From NCBI GenBank assembly GCA_021300475.1, contig JAJTDO010000011.1, forward strand, positions 1 through 58,601: a stretch of 58,601 bases of DNA, written 5' to 3'. The position numbers were made by a program, and so were the translations under genes. Shown here in pieces: positions 1-8,526 of the stretch (positions are counted from its first letter, which is position 1; each line of letters begins with the position of its first letter). The notes under the pieces were generated by a model that saw nothing but the letters and a program-made list of their open reading frames with translations, made no database searches and had not been told where the DNA came from. The stretch comes from Burkholderiales bacterium (lineage in GTDB: Bacteria; Pseudomonadota; Gammaproteobacteria; Burkholderiales; Burkholderiaceae_B).

Positions 1-7
1 GAAAAAC

Positions 8-89
8 TTTCTCTGCTAAAAACGCATCTAAATACTTGATTTATTTGCTGTTTTGCTGCTTCGTTTTTTACGTCGCTGCAGCAGAGAAA
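8..89. repeat. 9-bp inverted repeat in leader before first gene
   Basis: TTTCTCTGC at 8-16 is the exact reverse complement of GCAGAGAAA at 81-89, with an AT-rich stretch between. It could form a long-range stem in an RNA that begins left of the window. The region 1-158 holds no convincing gene; a 41-codon frame starting at 97 overlaps the next gene out of frame and does not look like protein. Function unknown. Confidence 0.3.
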
Positions 90-158
90 CGAGATTATGC
101 ACATCGTTTTTGAACGTGTCAAACTGATGACAGTAAAAATGACTGAAAAAAGGCATGA

Positions 159-890
159 ATGGACCTCATCAAGCTACTTAGAAGCCAAGGTTTTGGCAGT
201 AGAAACGAAGTTAAATACCTGATCGAAAATGAGTTTGTTAGGATCAATGGTGAACTCGAAAAAGACTGGAAAAAAAGTTTCAAAAATCCGTTCGGAATTG
301 AGATTTCAGTGGACGAAGAGGTTTTTGTGACCCAAGAACATTTGTATATCGTGATGAATAAACCCGCCGACTACGAAACATCCCACAAACCAAAGCATCA
401 TTTATCTGTATTTGAGCTTCTGCCAGAGCGTTTTTTGAGACGCAATGTGCAGGCAGTGGGTCGTCTGGACGTGGATACGACTGGCTTGTTGCTCTTTAGT
501 GACGACGGCCAGTTCATTCATCAGGTGTCATCGGGAAACAAACGCTGCGTCAAAACCTATGAAGTAGGTGCAAAGCACCCCACTACATCCGCTTTTTTCG
601 AACATCTGCTGAACGGCGTGCTGCTTCACGATGACAACGAGACGGTCGCGGCGCTTTCTTGCCACTCCGTTGATGAATGTCGTTTCTCCATGCAAATTGA
701 CAGCGGCAAGTACCATCAGGTCAAGCGGATGGTGGCTGCAGCAAGCAACCGCGTTGAAACCTTGCACAGAACTGCGATAGGCCAGTTTCTTCTTCCTGCA
801 GAACTTGAAGCAGGCCAATGGCGCTATTTGAATGAGACAGAGGTGCAGGCATGCTTGTCCAAAGCAGAGAGCCAGACTCGGACAGAATGA
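159..890 (+). CDS. rsuA: RsuA/RluB-family rRNA pseudouridine synthase
   Basis: A cytoplasmic enzyme of 243 aa that isomerises a uridine in rRNA; the RsuA subgroup acts on position 516 of 16S rRNA. An S4 RNA-binding domain occupies about residues 1-45. The signature GRLDVDTTGL is at 101-110, with the catalytic Asp at 104. The ATG at 159 follows an AAAGG ribosome-binding site with short spacing. An overlapping ATG at 155 is in another frame. RsuA and the close paralogues RluB, RluE and RluF share this architecture, so the family is certain. The exact target uridine is inferred from length and the short C-terminal part. Confidence 0.85.
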   Translation: MDLIKLLRSQGFGSRNEVKYLIENEFVRINGELEKDWKKSFKNPFGIEISVDEEVFVTQEHLYIVMNKPADYETSHKPKHHLSVFELLPERFLRRNVQAVGRLDVDTTGLLLFSDDGQFIHQVSSGNKRCVKTYEVGAKHPTTSAFFEHLLNGVLLHDDNETVAALSCHSVDECRFSMQIDSGKYHQVKRMVAAASNRVETLHRTAIGQFLLPAELEAGQWRYLNETEVQACLSKAESQTRTE

Positions 891-1007
891 GTCCTCCAGA
901 AAAAAACTTGAAAATTCTAGATTGATTATCGGAAAAACAAGACGATAGAGAGACTTTTGGGATATAGTTTCGGGTTTGTTAATTTGCCGCTTCACCGAAA
1001 GGAAACG

Positions 1008-1568
1008 ATGAAAATCGCTATGGAATTGCGCGCTGGCAATGTAATCATGGTGGGTAAAGAACCCATGGTTGTCCAGAAGTCTGAATATAACAAGTCTGGC
1101 CGCAATGCAGCCGTTGTTAAAATGAAAATGAAGAACCTGCTCTCTGGTGCGGGCATGGAGTCTGTTTTCAAAGCTGACGAGAAATTTGAAGTTTTGGTGT
1201 TGGAACGCAAAGAGGTTACTTATTCCTATTTTGCAGACCCCATGTATGTATTCATGGATGGTGAATACAATCAGTATGAAGTGGAAGCAGAAATGATGGG
1301 CGACGCCCTGAACTATCTGGACGAAGCCATGCCTTGTGAGGTTGTTTTTTATGATGGTAAGGCCCTGTCTGTTGAGATGCCCACAAGCGTTGTCAGGGAA
1401 GTGGCCTACACTGAACCTGCGGTTCGCGGCGACACTTCTGGCAAAGTAATGAAGCCAGCGCGCATCAAGCCAACCAACTATGAAATACCTGTACCAGCCT
1501 TCGTTGAAATTGGTGACAAGATTGAAATTGACACCCGTACCAACGAATACAAGGCTCGCGTGAAGTAA
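1008..1568 (+). CDS. efp: translation elongation factor P (Arg32 type)
   Basis: EF-P binds ribosomes stalled at polyproline stretches, between the P and E sites, and promotes peptide-bond formation. The start at 1008 ([10 protein letters not shown]) follows GAAAGGA and gives 186 aa, the usual length; an in-frame upstream codon at 957 would add a non-conserved extension. The loop NKSGRNAAV places Arg at position 32, the residue rhamnosylated by EarP in beta- and some gammaproteobacteria, instead of the lysine modified by EpmA. The modifying enzyme gene lies directly downstream, after a terminator. Three domains (KOW-like N-terminus plus two OB folds) are consistent with the sequence. Confidence 0.97.
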   Translation: MKIAMELRAGNVIMVGKEPMVVQKSEYNKSGRNAAVVKMKMKNLLSGAGMESVFKADEKFEVLVLERKEVTYSYFADPMYVFMDGEYNQYEVEAEMMGDALNYLDEAMPCEVVFYDGKALSVEMPTSVVREVAYTEPAVRGDTSGKVMKPARIKPTNYEIPVPAFVEIGDKIEIDTRTNEYKARVK

Positions 1569-1596
1569 TTTTTTTCGCATTCAGGTGTGCGACACG

Positions 1597-1627
1597 GAAA
1601 AGCGAACCATGAACGGTTCGCTTTTTT
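1597..1627 (+). terminator. intrinsic terminator after efp
   Basis: AGCGAACC at 1601-1608 pairs with GGTTCGCT at 1615-1622 around a six-base loop, and a T run follows. An A run precedes the stem, so it may work in both directions. It lies between efp and earP, so the abundant efp message should mostly stop here and earP would be read at a lower level. Confidence 0.85.
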
Positions 1628-1648
1628 CTTTTAAGGGGCAAACAGCTC

Positions 1649-2716
1649 ATGAATCGAAAAATCACCCTGCTTTGTAAAATTGTGGACAACTTGGGCGATG
1701 CTGGGGTGAGCCTAAGATTTGCGCGACATTGGGTGACGCGATTCAACCTGGATGAAATACACATCTGGACCGACGATATAAAACCATTTGTTTGGCTTAT
1801 ATATGGTGAACCTAAAGCAGATGATGCATTTGCCACTCAGGAACTGAGTCTTTATGGGGGGCGACTACAGATTCGAGAGGGTCTACATCCAGACACATGC
1901 TCAGACTGGGGTGATGTAGTTATTGAAGCTTTTGGTTCACCGGTGCCGGATGAGTGGAAATCAGTGCTGAGCCAACGGACACCCCAACCTGTCTGGGTGA
2001 ATCTTGAGTACTTGAGCGCGGAAAGTTGGGTTGAGGAATTTCATGGAAAAACATCGGTTGATCCTGCAACGGGATGGAAGCAGTTGTTTTTCTTTCCTGG
2101 ATTTACGGAACATACCGGCGGTCTTTTGGGTAATGAAATCGACTTTCAGAGCCCTCCTCTGCCCGCCGAGAAATTGGTTTCAAACAAGATTTTTGTATTT
2201 TGTTACGACAATGCCCCTTTAAAGGCGCTGTTGGCACAGGCGTGCAACTTAGGATTTGAGACAAACATAGCGACAAAGTCGCTTCGTGAAGAATGGCTGG
2301 ACTCGGGTGCCAAAAAGTTTGACTTTGTGCCTCAATTGGACTTTGACGTGGCGCTTCTGGAATTTCGATTGCTGTTTGTCAGGGGGGAGGACTCGTTTGT
2401 CCGTGCCCAACTGTCAGGACTGCCTCTAGTTTGGCAGATATACCCGACCGAAGATGGTGCTCACTGGAAGAAGTTAACGGCATTTTTCGACAAATATACG
2501 GAAGCGCTAGGGTACGAAGCAAAACGGGCGCTGTGGGAATTATGGTGTTTTTGGAATGGGGGTACTCCTGCTCAAGAACAAAACCATGCTCAATTGAGCA
2601 ATCTGATGCATTTTGAGGCTGAGTTGATTGAAAATGCTCAGACATGGAGACTTAAAGTAATGAAAAACTGCAAGTTAATCGAGCGCTTGGAGGCTTTTTT
2701 ACCTCCAAGTGGCTGA
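1649..2716 (+). CDS. earP: EF-P arginine-32 rhamnosyltransferase
   Basis: Transfers rhamnose from dTDP-rhamnose to Arg32 of EF-P, activating it for polyproline rescue. The protein is an inverting GT-B glycosyltransferase of 355 aa (DUF2331). Asp13 and Asp17 in the N-terminal KIVDNLGDAG motif match the family's essential aspartates. The RGEDS motif begins at residue 245 and belongs to the dTDP-rhamnose-binding region. The start has an AAGGGG site. It sits directly behind efp, the classic pairing, but a terminator separates the two. A hairpin (2686-2693 with 2702-2709) overlaps the 3' end of the gene; there is no T run after it, so termination is uncertain. Confidence 0.96.
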   Translation: MNRKITLLCKIVDNLGDAGVSLRFARHWVTRFNLDEIHIWTDDIKPFVWLIYGEPKADDAFATQELSLYGGRLQIREGLHPDTCSDWGDVVIEAFGSPVPDEWKSVLSQRTPQPVWVNLEYLSAESWVEEFHGKTSVDPATGWKQLFFFPGFTEHTGGLLGNEIDFQSPPLPAEKLVSNKIFVFCYDNAPLKALLAQACNLGFETNIATKSLREEWLDSGAKKFDFVPQLDFDVALLEFRLLFVRGEDSFVRAQLSGLPLVWQIYPTEDGAHWKKLTAFFDKYTEALGYEAKRALWELWCFWNGGTPAQEQNHAQLSNLMHFEAELIENAQTWRLKVMKNCKLIERLEAFLPPSG

Positions 2717-2731
2717 TTAAATTGGGATAGT

Positions 2732-3937
2732 TTACTCCGAGCGTCTTAAATGAATACCTTTTAGGTATTCGCCTTCTGGAAAGGCCAAATCGATTGGGTG
2801 GTCCAGGCCCGCCGACAGGTTTGAAATCACTTGCATGTTGATGTTGGCATCAGCTCCAGCACCAGCCACCACTTTACGGAACAAATCTGTGGAAACTGCG
2901 CCAGAGCAGGAAAATGTGAGTAAATCGCCACCGGGATTCAATAGCTGCATTCCCAGAATATTGATGTCTTTGTAAGCGCGGCAAGCGCGTTCAACGCTGG
3001 CTGCGTTCGGCGCAAATTTCGGTGGATCCAGAATAATAAGGTCGAATGTTTCACCATTGGCACGACAGGCTCTTAATTGCTTGAACACATCGGCCTCAAT
3101 CCACTCGCTTTGATGTACATCCAAGCCGTTGAGTTTTGCATTTTCCAACCCCAAGGCCAGTGCTGAAGCACTCGAATCGACGGAAACCACACGCTTGGCA
3201 CCCGCTTTCAGGGCGCTGAGCGAAAAACCACCGGTGTAAGAGAAGCAGTTCAGGACACTTCCGCGGGCCAACTGCTTGACCAACGCACGATTTTCCCGTT
3301 GATCAACATAAAATCCGGTTTTATGCCCTTCAACAATATCAACTTTGTAATGAATTTGATTTTCAACAATTGAAATTGTGCTGGTTTCTTCAAGCGCTGC
3401 CTTTGCTTGCGGCGTCAGTGGTCCACAACTGACTTTCAGCCCTTCGAGGGCGAGAGAATCGCTGTCGGTGCGCTCATAAATTTTCTTCAGTCCGGTGTGT
3501 GCGATAAGTTCCTGAATGATTGTGGATTTCAGAGTCAGTGCGCCTGCACTGTTGAACTGGACGACAAGCCAGTCAGCATAGCGATCGCAAATAACGCCAG
3601 GAAGACCATCTGCTTCACCGTGCAGCAGGCGCAAGGCATCGCTGCGCTTGGCAATGGACTCACGCTTTTTTAGGGCGCGGTGGATTTTCTCTCCAATCAA
3701 GGCAGCATCGACAGGACGGTCTTCGTCAAAGGACCAGACGCGGGCGCGAATTTGTGAGCCGGGACTGAATGCTGCCCATCCGAGGAAATTTTGATCAGCT
3801 GACAGCAAGGCAACAAATTGCCCTGCTTTCACGGTGCCTGTGACTTTACCGACAGCGCCGGAGAAGACCCAAGGATGGCGGCGCAATAAAGATTTTTCTT
3901 TGCCAGGTTTTAAGACGATGGCGGACGTTTGATTCAT
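2732..3937 (-). CDS. rlmI: RlmI-like 23S rRNA cytosine-C5 methyltransferase
   Basis: A SAM-dependent class I methyltransferase of 401 aa. An N-terminal PUA domain (about residues 1-75) precedes a Rossmann methyltransferase domain. The SAM motif NCFSYTGGFS is near residue 228, and DLIILDPPKF near 298 is followed by LTFSCSG with the candidate catalytic Cys. This architecture is that of RlmI (YccW), which makes m5C1962 in E. coli 23S rRNA. The related RlmK part of RlmKL is less likely because the PUA domain is present. It converges on earP with 15 bp between stop codons. The target base is inferred from the family. Confidence 0.87.
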   Translation of the reverse strand: MNQTSAIVLKPGKEKSLLRRHPWVFSGAVGKVTGTVKAGQFVALLSADQNFLGWAAFSPGSQIRARVWSFDEDRPVDAALIGEKIHRALKKRESIAKRSDALRLLHGEADGLPGVICDRYADWLVVQFNSAGALTLKSTIIQELIAHTGLKKIYERTDSDSLALEGLKVSCGPLTPQAKAALEETSTISIVENQIHYKVDIVEGHKTGFYVDQRENRALVKQLARGSVLNCFSYTGGFSLSALKAGAKRVVSVDSSASALALGLENAKLNGLDVHQSEWIEADVFKQLRACRANGETFDLIILDPPKFAPNAASVERACRAYKDINILGMQLLNPGGDLLTFSCSGAVSTDLFRKVVAGAGADANINMQVISNLSAGLDHPIDLAFPEGEYLKGIHLRRSE

Positions 3938-3972
3938 GAGAGCTAAGCTTTTCGATTTGATTGAAAAAATTG

Positions 3973-4929
3973 TTACGTAATGCGCTTTTTGGCTCGGGGA
4001 TGAGCCTTGTCGTAAACAGTGCTGAGATGTTGGAAATCCAGTGCAGTATAAACCTGAGTGGAGGCAATGGATGCATGACCCAACAATTCTTGAACGGCAC
4101 GAAGGTCGCCGCTGGATTGTAAAAGGTGGGAAGCAAAGGAGTGGCGCAGCATGTGGGGATGAACGTGACGTTCAAGACCAGATTGGTTTGCAAGCGCAGC
4201 TATCAGGCGTTGGGCGGCTCGAGCAGACAGACGCCCACCTTTTGCACCAATAAAAACAGCAGTTTCGTTGAGGTCTGGGACCATGGATGAGCGAATTTTC
4301 AACCAATCGGACAGACGCTCGGCCGCGACCCGGGTCAGGGGCACGATGCGGGGCTTACCGCCCTTGCCCACCAGAGCAATTTCGCCCGAGGACCAATTCA
4401 ACCACCCACCAAGACAAGGCGCTTCGGAAAACCGAACCTCAAAAGCCGCTTGGGAAATATCCAGCCCCAATGCTTCTGAGAGTCGAAGTCCACCGCCGTA
4501 CAACAGTTCGCTGAGGGCAAGGCTGAGCACCCTGATGTGAATTTTGTCTGATTCAGAGGGATCTATTGGCACCGAAACATCCAGCAATTGCGACGTTTGA
4601 TCGGGGGACAACGCCTTGGGTAAATGTTTGGGGCGCTTGGGTGTTTTGATACCCACCATCGGATGCTCGGAAATCTCGCCCTGTTCAAGCAGGAACTTGA
4701 AAAATCCACGCCAGGTTGAGGCAATTCTGGCCAGCGTGGCCGGTGAAAGACCGCTGGCGTGCAATTGTGACAGGCGATGCCGGATTTTGAGTGCTGCCGA
4801 CTCACCAGCACCTGAAAAAATCTCATTTGAATCAATTAACTGGAGATCTTGCCTAGCTGCCTTCAAGGTATTGGGGGCGTGCCTTTTCTCGCAAGTCAGC
4901 CGATTAAGATAGGCTTCAAGCTTATTCAC
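3973..4929 (-). CDS. xerC: tyrosine recombinase XerC
   Basis: Acts with XerD at the dif site to resolve chromosome dimers before division. The protein has 318 aa, with a SAM-like N-terminal DNA-binding domain (about 1-95) and a catalytic domain holding every active-site residue: Arg149, Lys189, His259 and Arg262 in HMLRH, His285 in LLGH, and nucleophile Tyr294. The start overlaps the end of the DUF484 gene by 4 bp. The order dapF-DUF484-xerC is conserved in many proteobacteria, which supports XerC over XerD or an integrase. No phage or integron genes are nearby. Confidence 0.94.
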   Translation of the reverse strand: MNKLEAYLNRLTCEKRHAPNTLKAARQDLQLIDSNEIFSGAGESAALKIRHRLSQLHASGLSPATLARIASTWRGFFKFLLEQGEISEHPMVGIKTPKRPKHLPKALSPDQTSQLLDVSVPIDPSESDKIHIRVLSLALSELLYGGGLRLSEALGLDISQAAFEVRFSEAPCLGGWLNWSSGEIALVGKGGKPRIVPLTRVAAERLSDWLKIRSSMVPDLNETAVFIGAKGGRLSARAAQRLIAALANQSGLERHVHPHMLRHSFASHLLQSSGDLRAVQELLGHASIASTQVYTALDFQHLSTVYDKAHPRAKKRIT

Positions 4930-5591
4930 GGGGTGAGTCTGGATAGACTCGCGCTGGCAATTTCGGAGATGTTCATTAAAAAATCAACGCCTGCATCTGC
5001 ACTGAATCTGCCAGGGTCAGACGAACCAAGCACCAGAACACCAAAGGCCGTGGGGGAGAAACCCACCCGGAGCGGAATCAAAGCCACTGAACTGGCATGT
5101 GCTGGTCGCCCACGCAACCATGTATCAAGGTGAATATTGGCCGAAGGGCCACAGTAAGGCATTTTCAAGCCATCAATGGTTTTTCTGTCTGCCGAGGCTA
5201 CATCCAACAGATAGCTTTCGTGGATATTTGCCTTTTCAATGGGCCACAAACGCAGACACACCAGAGGAATGGCAAATAAGCGGGCCAACTCTTCTTCGAT
5301 GATTGCAGGGATGGCGTTTGGATTTTTTTCCTTTAAAAGCGTGCGTTGCCAAGCCTGCAGCTTTTGTATGATGGCCTGGTTCTCTGTGGCTGCATGGCCC
5401 ATTTCCATTATTTTTGTTTCTAGCAATTTCTGCTTGTCGCGCAGTACCTGCAATTGGCGCTCATGCAGTGAGAAGGTTTTGCCCGTTGTGGGATCAGGTA
5501 AACGAAGTTGCCCCAATACGCCGGGATAGTGCGTGAAAAAATCTGGGTGTATTCGCAGAAAATCGATGATCTGGTCAGCGCTCAAGGTCAC
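4926..5591 (-). CDS. DUF484 family protein (GAF-like)
   Basis: A 221-aa protein of the DUF484 family. The N-terminus (QIIDFLRIHPDFF) is the hallmark of the family, followed by a predicted coiled-coil around residues 35-75 and a GAF-like C-terminal domain. It overlaps dapF upstream and xerC downstream by 4 bp each, so the three are translationally coupled. The molecular function is not established. Its constant position before xerC suggests a link with recombination or division, but that is inference only. Confidence 0.85.
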   Translation of the reverse strand: MTLSADQIIDFLRIHPDFFTHYPGVLGQLRLPDPTTGKTFSLHERQLQVLRDKQKLLETKIMEMGHAATENQAIIQKLQAWQRTLLKEKNPNAIPAIIEEELARLFAIPLVCLRLWPIEKANIHESYLLDVASADRKTIDGLKMPYCGPSANIHLDTWLRGRPAHASSVALIPLRVGFSPTAFGVLVLGSSDPGRFSADAGVDFLMNISEIASASLSRLTP

Positions 5592-6457
5592 AGTAGAAAC
5601 TCCCCATGAAAAACGGTTTCGGCAGGTCCGGTCATGAAAACCGGCATGCCTTCACCGCCCCACTCAATGGTCAGCAACCCACCTCGTTTTTGAATATTGA
5701 CTTCGGGATTGAACAGACCTCTTCTCATACCGGTGACAGCAGCCGCACACGCGCCTGTTCCGCAGGCAAGGGTTTCACCCGCCCCACGCTCCCACACCCT
5801 TAAACCGGCTTGATCTCTTTCCACCACCTGCAAAAACCCCACGTTCACTTTTTGAGAGAATCGGGGATGTACTTCGAGCCAACGACCCAGCACGGCAATC
5901 GGCGCAACAGCAAGACGCTCCGACAAAATGACCGCATGCGGGTTGCCCATGGAGACCACTGAGAATTCTGCATGGGTCTGCTTCAGCCCCAAAGAGGCAG
6001 GCAATTCGATTTCATAAACGGTGGCGTCACCCTCTTGGCGGGTGTTCAGGCCTGTTGAGTCAAAGTGAACACTGCCCTCAGAAAACTGGGGGGGGCCCAT
6101 ATTGACACGTACCCGGCCTGGACCCAGCAACTCAGGCGAAATGACGCCGGCTCTGGTTTCCACCGAGATAATATGTTTTTCAGTTAGCCCTGTTTCAAAT
6201 ACGAATTGCGCAAAACACCGTGCACCGTTCCCACACTGTTCGACTTCGTTACCGTCCTGATTGAATATTCGATAGCGAAAGTCGTTTTGAGTATCTTCAG
6301 GCGGTTCAACAACCAGAACTTGGTCGGCGCCAATACCGAAGTGTCGGTTTGCCAAACGACGAATAAAGTCTGGCGTTAAGTCAAGCGCTTGTCTGACGCC
6401 ATCAAGGACAACGAAATCGTTGCCGGCGCCGTGCATTTTGGTGAATTTAATGTTCAT
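5588..6457 (-). CDS. dapF: diaminopimelate epimerase
   Basis: Converts LL- to meso-diaminopimelate, the last-but-one step to lysine and the source of the peptidoglycan cross-linking residue. The protein has 289 aa and works without a cofactor through two cysteines, both present: Cys75 in EQCGNGARC and Cys232 in LACGTGAC. The ATG is followed by NIKFTKMHGAGNDF, the typical N-terminus. It overlaps DUF484 by 4 bp and starts 21 bp after the acyltransferase stop, so the five genes from 8298 to 3973 probably form one transcript. Confidence 0.97.
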   Translation of the reverse strand: MNIKFTKMHGAGNDFVVLDGVRQALDLTPDFIRRLANRHFGIGADQVLVVEPPEDTQNDFRYRIFNQDGNEVEQCGNGARCFAQFVFETGLTEKHIISVETRAGVISPELLGPGRVRVNMGPPQFSEGSVHFDSTGLNTRQEGDATVYEIELPASLGLKQTHAEFSVVSMGNPHAVILSERLAVAPIAVLGRWLEVHPRFSQKVNVGFLQVVERDQAGLRVWERGAGETLACGTGACAAAVTGMRRGLFNPEVNIQKRGGLLTIEWGGEGMPVFMTGPAETVFHGEFLL

Positions 6458-6478
6458 TTTTCTATTATGACGCTTTTT

Positions 6479-7414
6479 TCAATGGTGCTTCCCATAAAAT
6501 CCAGGTTCGCCCTGAGGACGGGTCTTGAAGCGTTTGTGAGTCCATAGATACTGGGAGGGGGCTTCCAACACCAAGGCTTCGATGGTCTGGTTAATTTGGG
6601 TGGTAGCCAAGGTGTCGTCTTCGGGAGGAAAGTTTTCCAAGGCGGGGCGAACCGACAAAACGTACTTGCCACCGAAAATACCCTTTCGCTTCCAGAAGGT
6701 GGGGCAAGGTACCACTGTTGCGCCGGTAAGACGCGCCAAACGTGCGACAGCGGTGACTGTGGCGGCCTTGACACCGAAGAACGGTACAAACACTGCATCT
6801 TTTTCGCCAAAATCCATGTCGGGCAGGTAATACAAAGGCTTTCCTGACTTCAGGTTCTTGATGATTCCCCTGACGCCTTCTTGCCGGGAGAGTAACACTG
6901 GCTCACCAATTCTTGCCCTTCCTGTCTTCAGCAGGTTGTTTAATATGGGGTTCTTTTGATTTGAGTACATGGTGACCATACTCAATTCACTGCATAAGCG
7001 AGTCCAACCTGCATCCAACCCCAAAAAGTGGGGAGCCAGAATAATGACTGGCTTTACAGTGCGTTTTTCGTCTGACGATGTCGCGAGATTTTGGTGGGCA
7101 AGTGCCTGCAAACGATCCAAACCTTGAATCTCTATGCGCTTGGCCAAGTCTGGGGCACCGGCCTGCCACAACCAAGCTCGGTCGAGAAACGTGCGGACAT
7201 AAATGAACATGTGCTGAAAGCCATTCACATAGCGCCAGAGAAGTCCTCGATCGGGAAAACAAAGCTTCAAATTGGTTAAAAGAACAAAACGACGCTCAGC
7301 ACCGAAAATCCAGACGGCACAAGCGACCATCAAGGCAACTGCCGTTGCAAAAACGTCAAAGACAAAAACAGGTCTTCTGCCAAACCACATCCAGACAGCA
7401 ACGAAACTTTTCAT
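6479..7414 (-). CDS. LpxL/HtrB-family acyltransferase (second of pair)
   Basis: Probably adds a secondary acyl chain to the lipid A precursor at the inner membrane. The protein is 311 aa, with an N-terminal membrane anchor around residues 15-40. The HX4D catalytic motif runs from His129 to Asp134. It overlaps the preceding acyltransferase by 4 bp, and the two are paralogues, as in other Burkholderiales where a pair of lpxL/lpxM-like genes precedes dapF. Which acyl chain or position each enzyme handles cannot be told from sequence, so no symbol is given. Confidence 0.85.
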   Translation of the reverse strand: MKSFVAVWMWFGRRPVFVFDVFATAVALMVACAVWIFGAERRFVLLTNLKLCFPDRGLLWRYVNGFQHMFIYVRTFLDRAWLWQAGAPDLAKRIEIQGLDRLQALAHQNLATSSDEKRTVKPVIILAPHFLGLDAGWTRLCSELSMVTMYSNQKNPILNNLLKTGRARIGEPVLLSRQEGVRGIIKNLKSGKPLYYLPDMDFGEKDAVFVPFFGVKAATVTAVARLARLTGATVVPCPTFWKRKGIFGGKYVLSVRPALENFPPEDDTLATTQINQTIEALVLEAPSQYLWTHKRFKTRPQGEPGFYGKHH

Positions 7415-8298
7415 GCCGGGGTGTCCTTTTCAAGCGCATTCTCCGGCAGCAATACGCCGGCAGGAACTTTGTAGCGATCATAGGACCAGTAATATTGCTC
7501 CGGATACATCATTACAACCCGTTCGATTTCCCGGTTCAAAAAAGCGGTCGCTTCCTCGGTGGACTCCGGCAGGGAGGCGCTCACATCAATAAACCGCAAA
7601 CGCCAACCGCGCCCCCAAGGCAAGCGGGCGGCAACAGCCATGACAACCACAGCGTTGGACTGTTTTTGGAGCTTTGCGGGCAACACCATGGTGTAGGCGG
7701 GTCTGCCCCAGGACGGCACCCAGACACCTTCACCGTTAGAGGGCACCTGATCAGGCAAGATGCCCACAGCCTGGTTACGTTTAAGTGCCTTCATGAGTTT
7801 GCGAACTCCGGAAAGGTCGGTCGGAGCAAGCTCCAGATTTTGTCGTCCGCGGTGATTCTCAATCATTGTTTGCATTGCAGGATTTCTGTTGGGGCGATAT
7901 AAAACAGTGATATGAAGACGCAGTGCGAGTGCTTGGGCAGCCACTTCAAAACAGCCCATATGGGGCGTCAAAAACAGGATGGGACGATTTTCCAGGTGGT
8001 GCTTTTCAATAACATGCCAATCGTCGCAAAACACTTTTTTGGCAGCACACCGCTGTGAAGACCGAAACCACACGTAGGGCAGTTCGAGCAACCCTTTACC
8101 AGTCTCACCAATGGATTTACGAAGAATTCGGTGGAACTCCGGGTGTTGGGCGCCTATGGCCTGAGTCAGCATTTCTTTAAATAAACGGCGGTAACTCACC
8201 GATGTGCAGTAAGCAAACCAACCGAGCAGCCACCCGAAACCATGTAGTACAACGAGGGGCAACTGGCTGACAATTTTTGAGAGCGTAATTAGGTTCAT
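7411..8298 (-). CDS. LpxL/HtrB-family acyltransferase (first of pair)
   Basis: A lysophospholipid/lipid A acyltransferase of 295 aa. An N-terminal hydrophobic segment (about 10-32) anchors it to the inner membrane, and the HX4E motif is His113 to Glu118 in TPHMGCFE. It is the first gene of the run that continues through the second acyltransferase, dapF, DUF484 and xerC. It is transcribed away from metK, and the 228 bp between them must hold both promoters. It is likely a lauroyl- or myristoyl-type transferase; the donor is not predictable here. Confidence 0.86.
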   Translation of the reverse strand: MNLITLSKIVSQLPLVVLHGFGWLLGWFAYCTSVSYRRLFKEMLTQAIGAQHPEFHRILRKSIGETGKGLLELPYVWFRSSQRCAAKKVFCDDWHVIEKHHLENRPILFLTPHMGCFEVAAQALALRLHITVLYRPNRNPAMQTMIENHRGRQNLELAPTDLSGVRKLMKALKRNQAVGILPDQVPSNGEGVWVPSWGRPAYTMVLPAKLQKQSNAVVVMAVAARLPWGRGWRLRFIDVSASLPESTEEATAFLNREIERVVMMYPEQYYWSYDRYKVPAGVLLPENALEKDTPA

Positions 8299-8380
8299 AG
8301 GGATTGATTGTAAGGCTGTTGATGCGAAAACGCGCCTAGTTAGCGGTCTCGAAAATGTAACGAAACGCTGACAAGTCGTT

Positions 8381-8518
8381 TATAATCCACAACGACGCTG
8401 AGTTAAAAAGACAACTTGCGGGGCGTCGATAAACATGTCCGCTAAAGCGTCGCCGAAACAGCGCAGTGCCGGCCTCGCAACAATCAACATGGCCGGCAGA
8501 TTCGCCGGCGTTTTGGAG
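8381..8518 (+). promoter_or_regulatory. structured metK leader with alternative hairpins
   Basis: A TATAAT -10 box is at 8381-8386, with a weak -35. In the expected transcript, CGACGC at 8393-8398 can pair with GCGTCG at 8423-8428 or, as a 7-bp stem, with AGCGTCG at 8446-8452. Downstream, TGCCGGCC (8467-8474) pairs with GGCCGGCA (8491-8498). The 3' strand of that stem could instead pair with GCCGGC at 8504-8509, just before TTTT and the GGAG ribosome-binding site (8515-8518). These mutually exclusive stems suggest a regulated leader. It matches no SAM riboswitch class I can recognise, and the ligand is unknown. Confidence 0.45.
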
Positions 8519-8526
8519 CACACACC

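Noticed and set aside
97-222. Possible 41-codon leader peptide before rsuA
   Set aside because: It overlaps rsuA out of frame and its composition is not protein-like; no support beyond an ATG.
528-1580. Long minus-strand open frame (350 codons) opposite rsuA and efp
   Set aside because: It is fully antisense to two well-conserved genes, has no ribosome-binding site, and its translation matches no domain pattern; it is a codon-bias shadow.
2686-2709. Hairpin at the 3' end of earP as an intrinsic terminator
   Set aside because: The T-rich part is in the loop and no T run follows the stem in either direction.
3973-4929. Phage or integron integrase
   Set aside because: The context dapF-DUF484-xerC and lack of att sites or cargo show housekeeping XerC.
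6479-8298. Tandem acyltransferase duplication as something new
   Set aside because: Pairs of LpxL-like genes before dapF are common in Burkholderiales.
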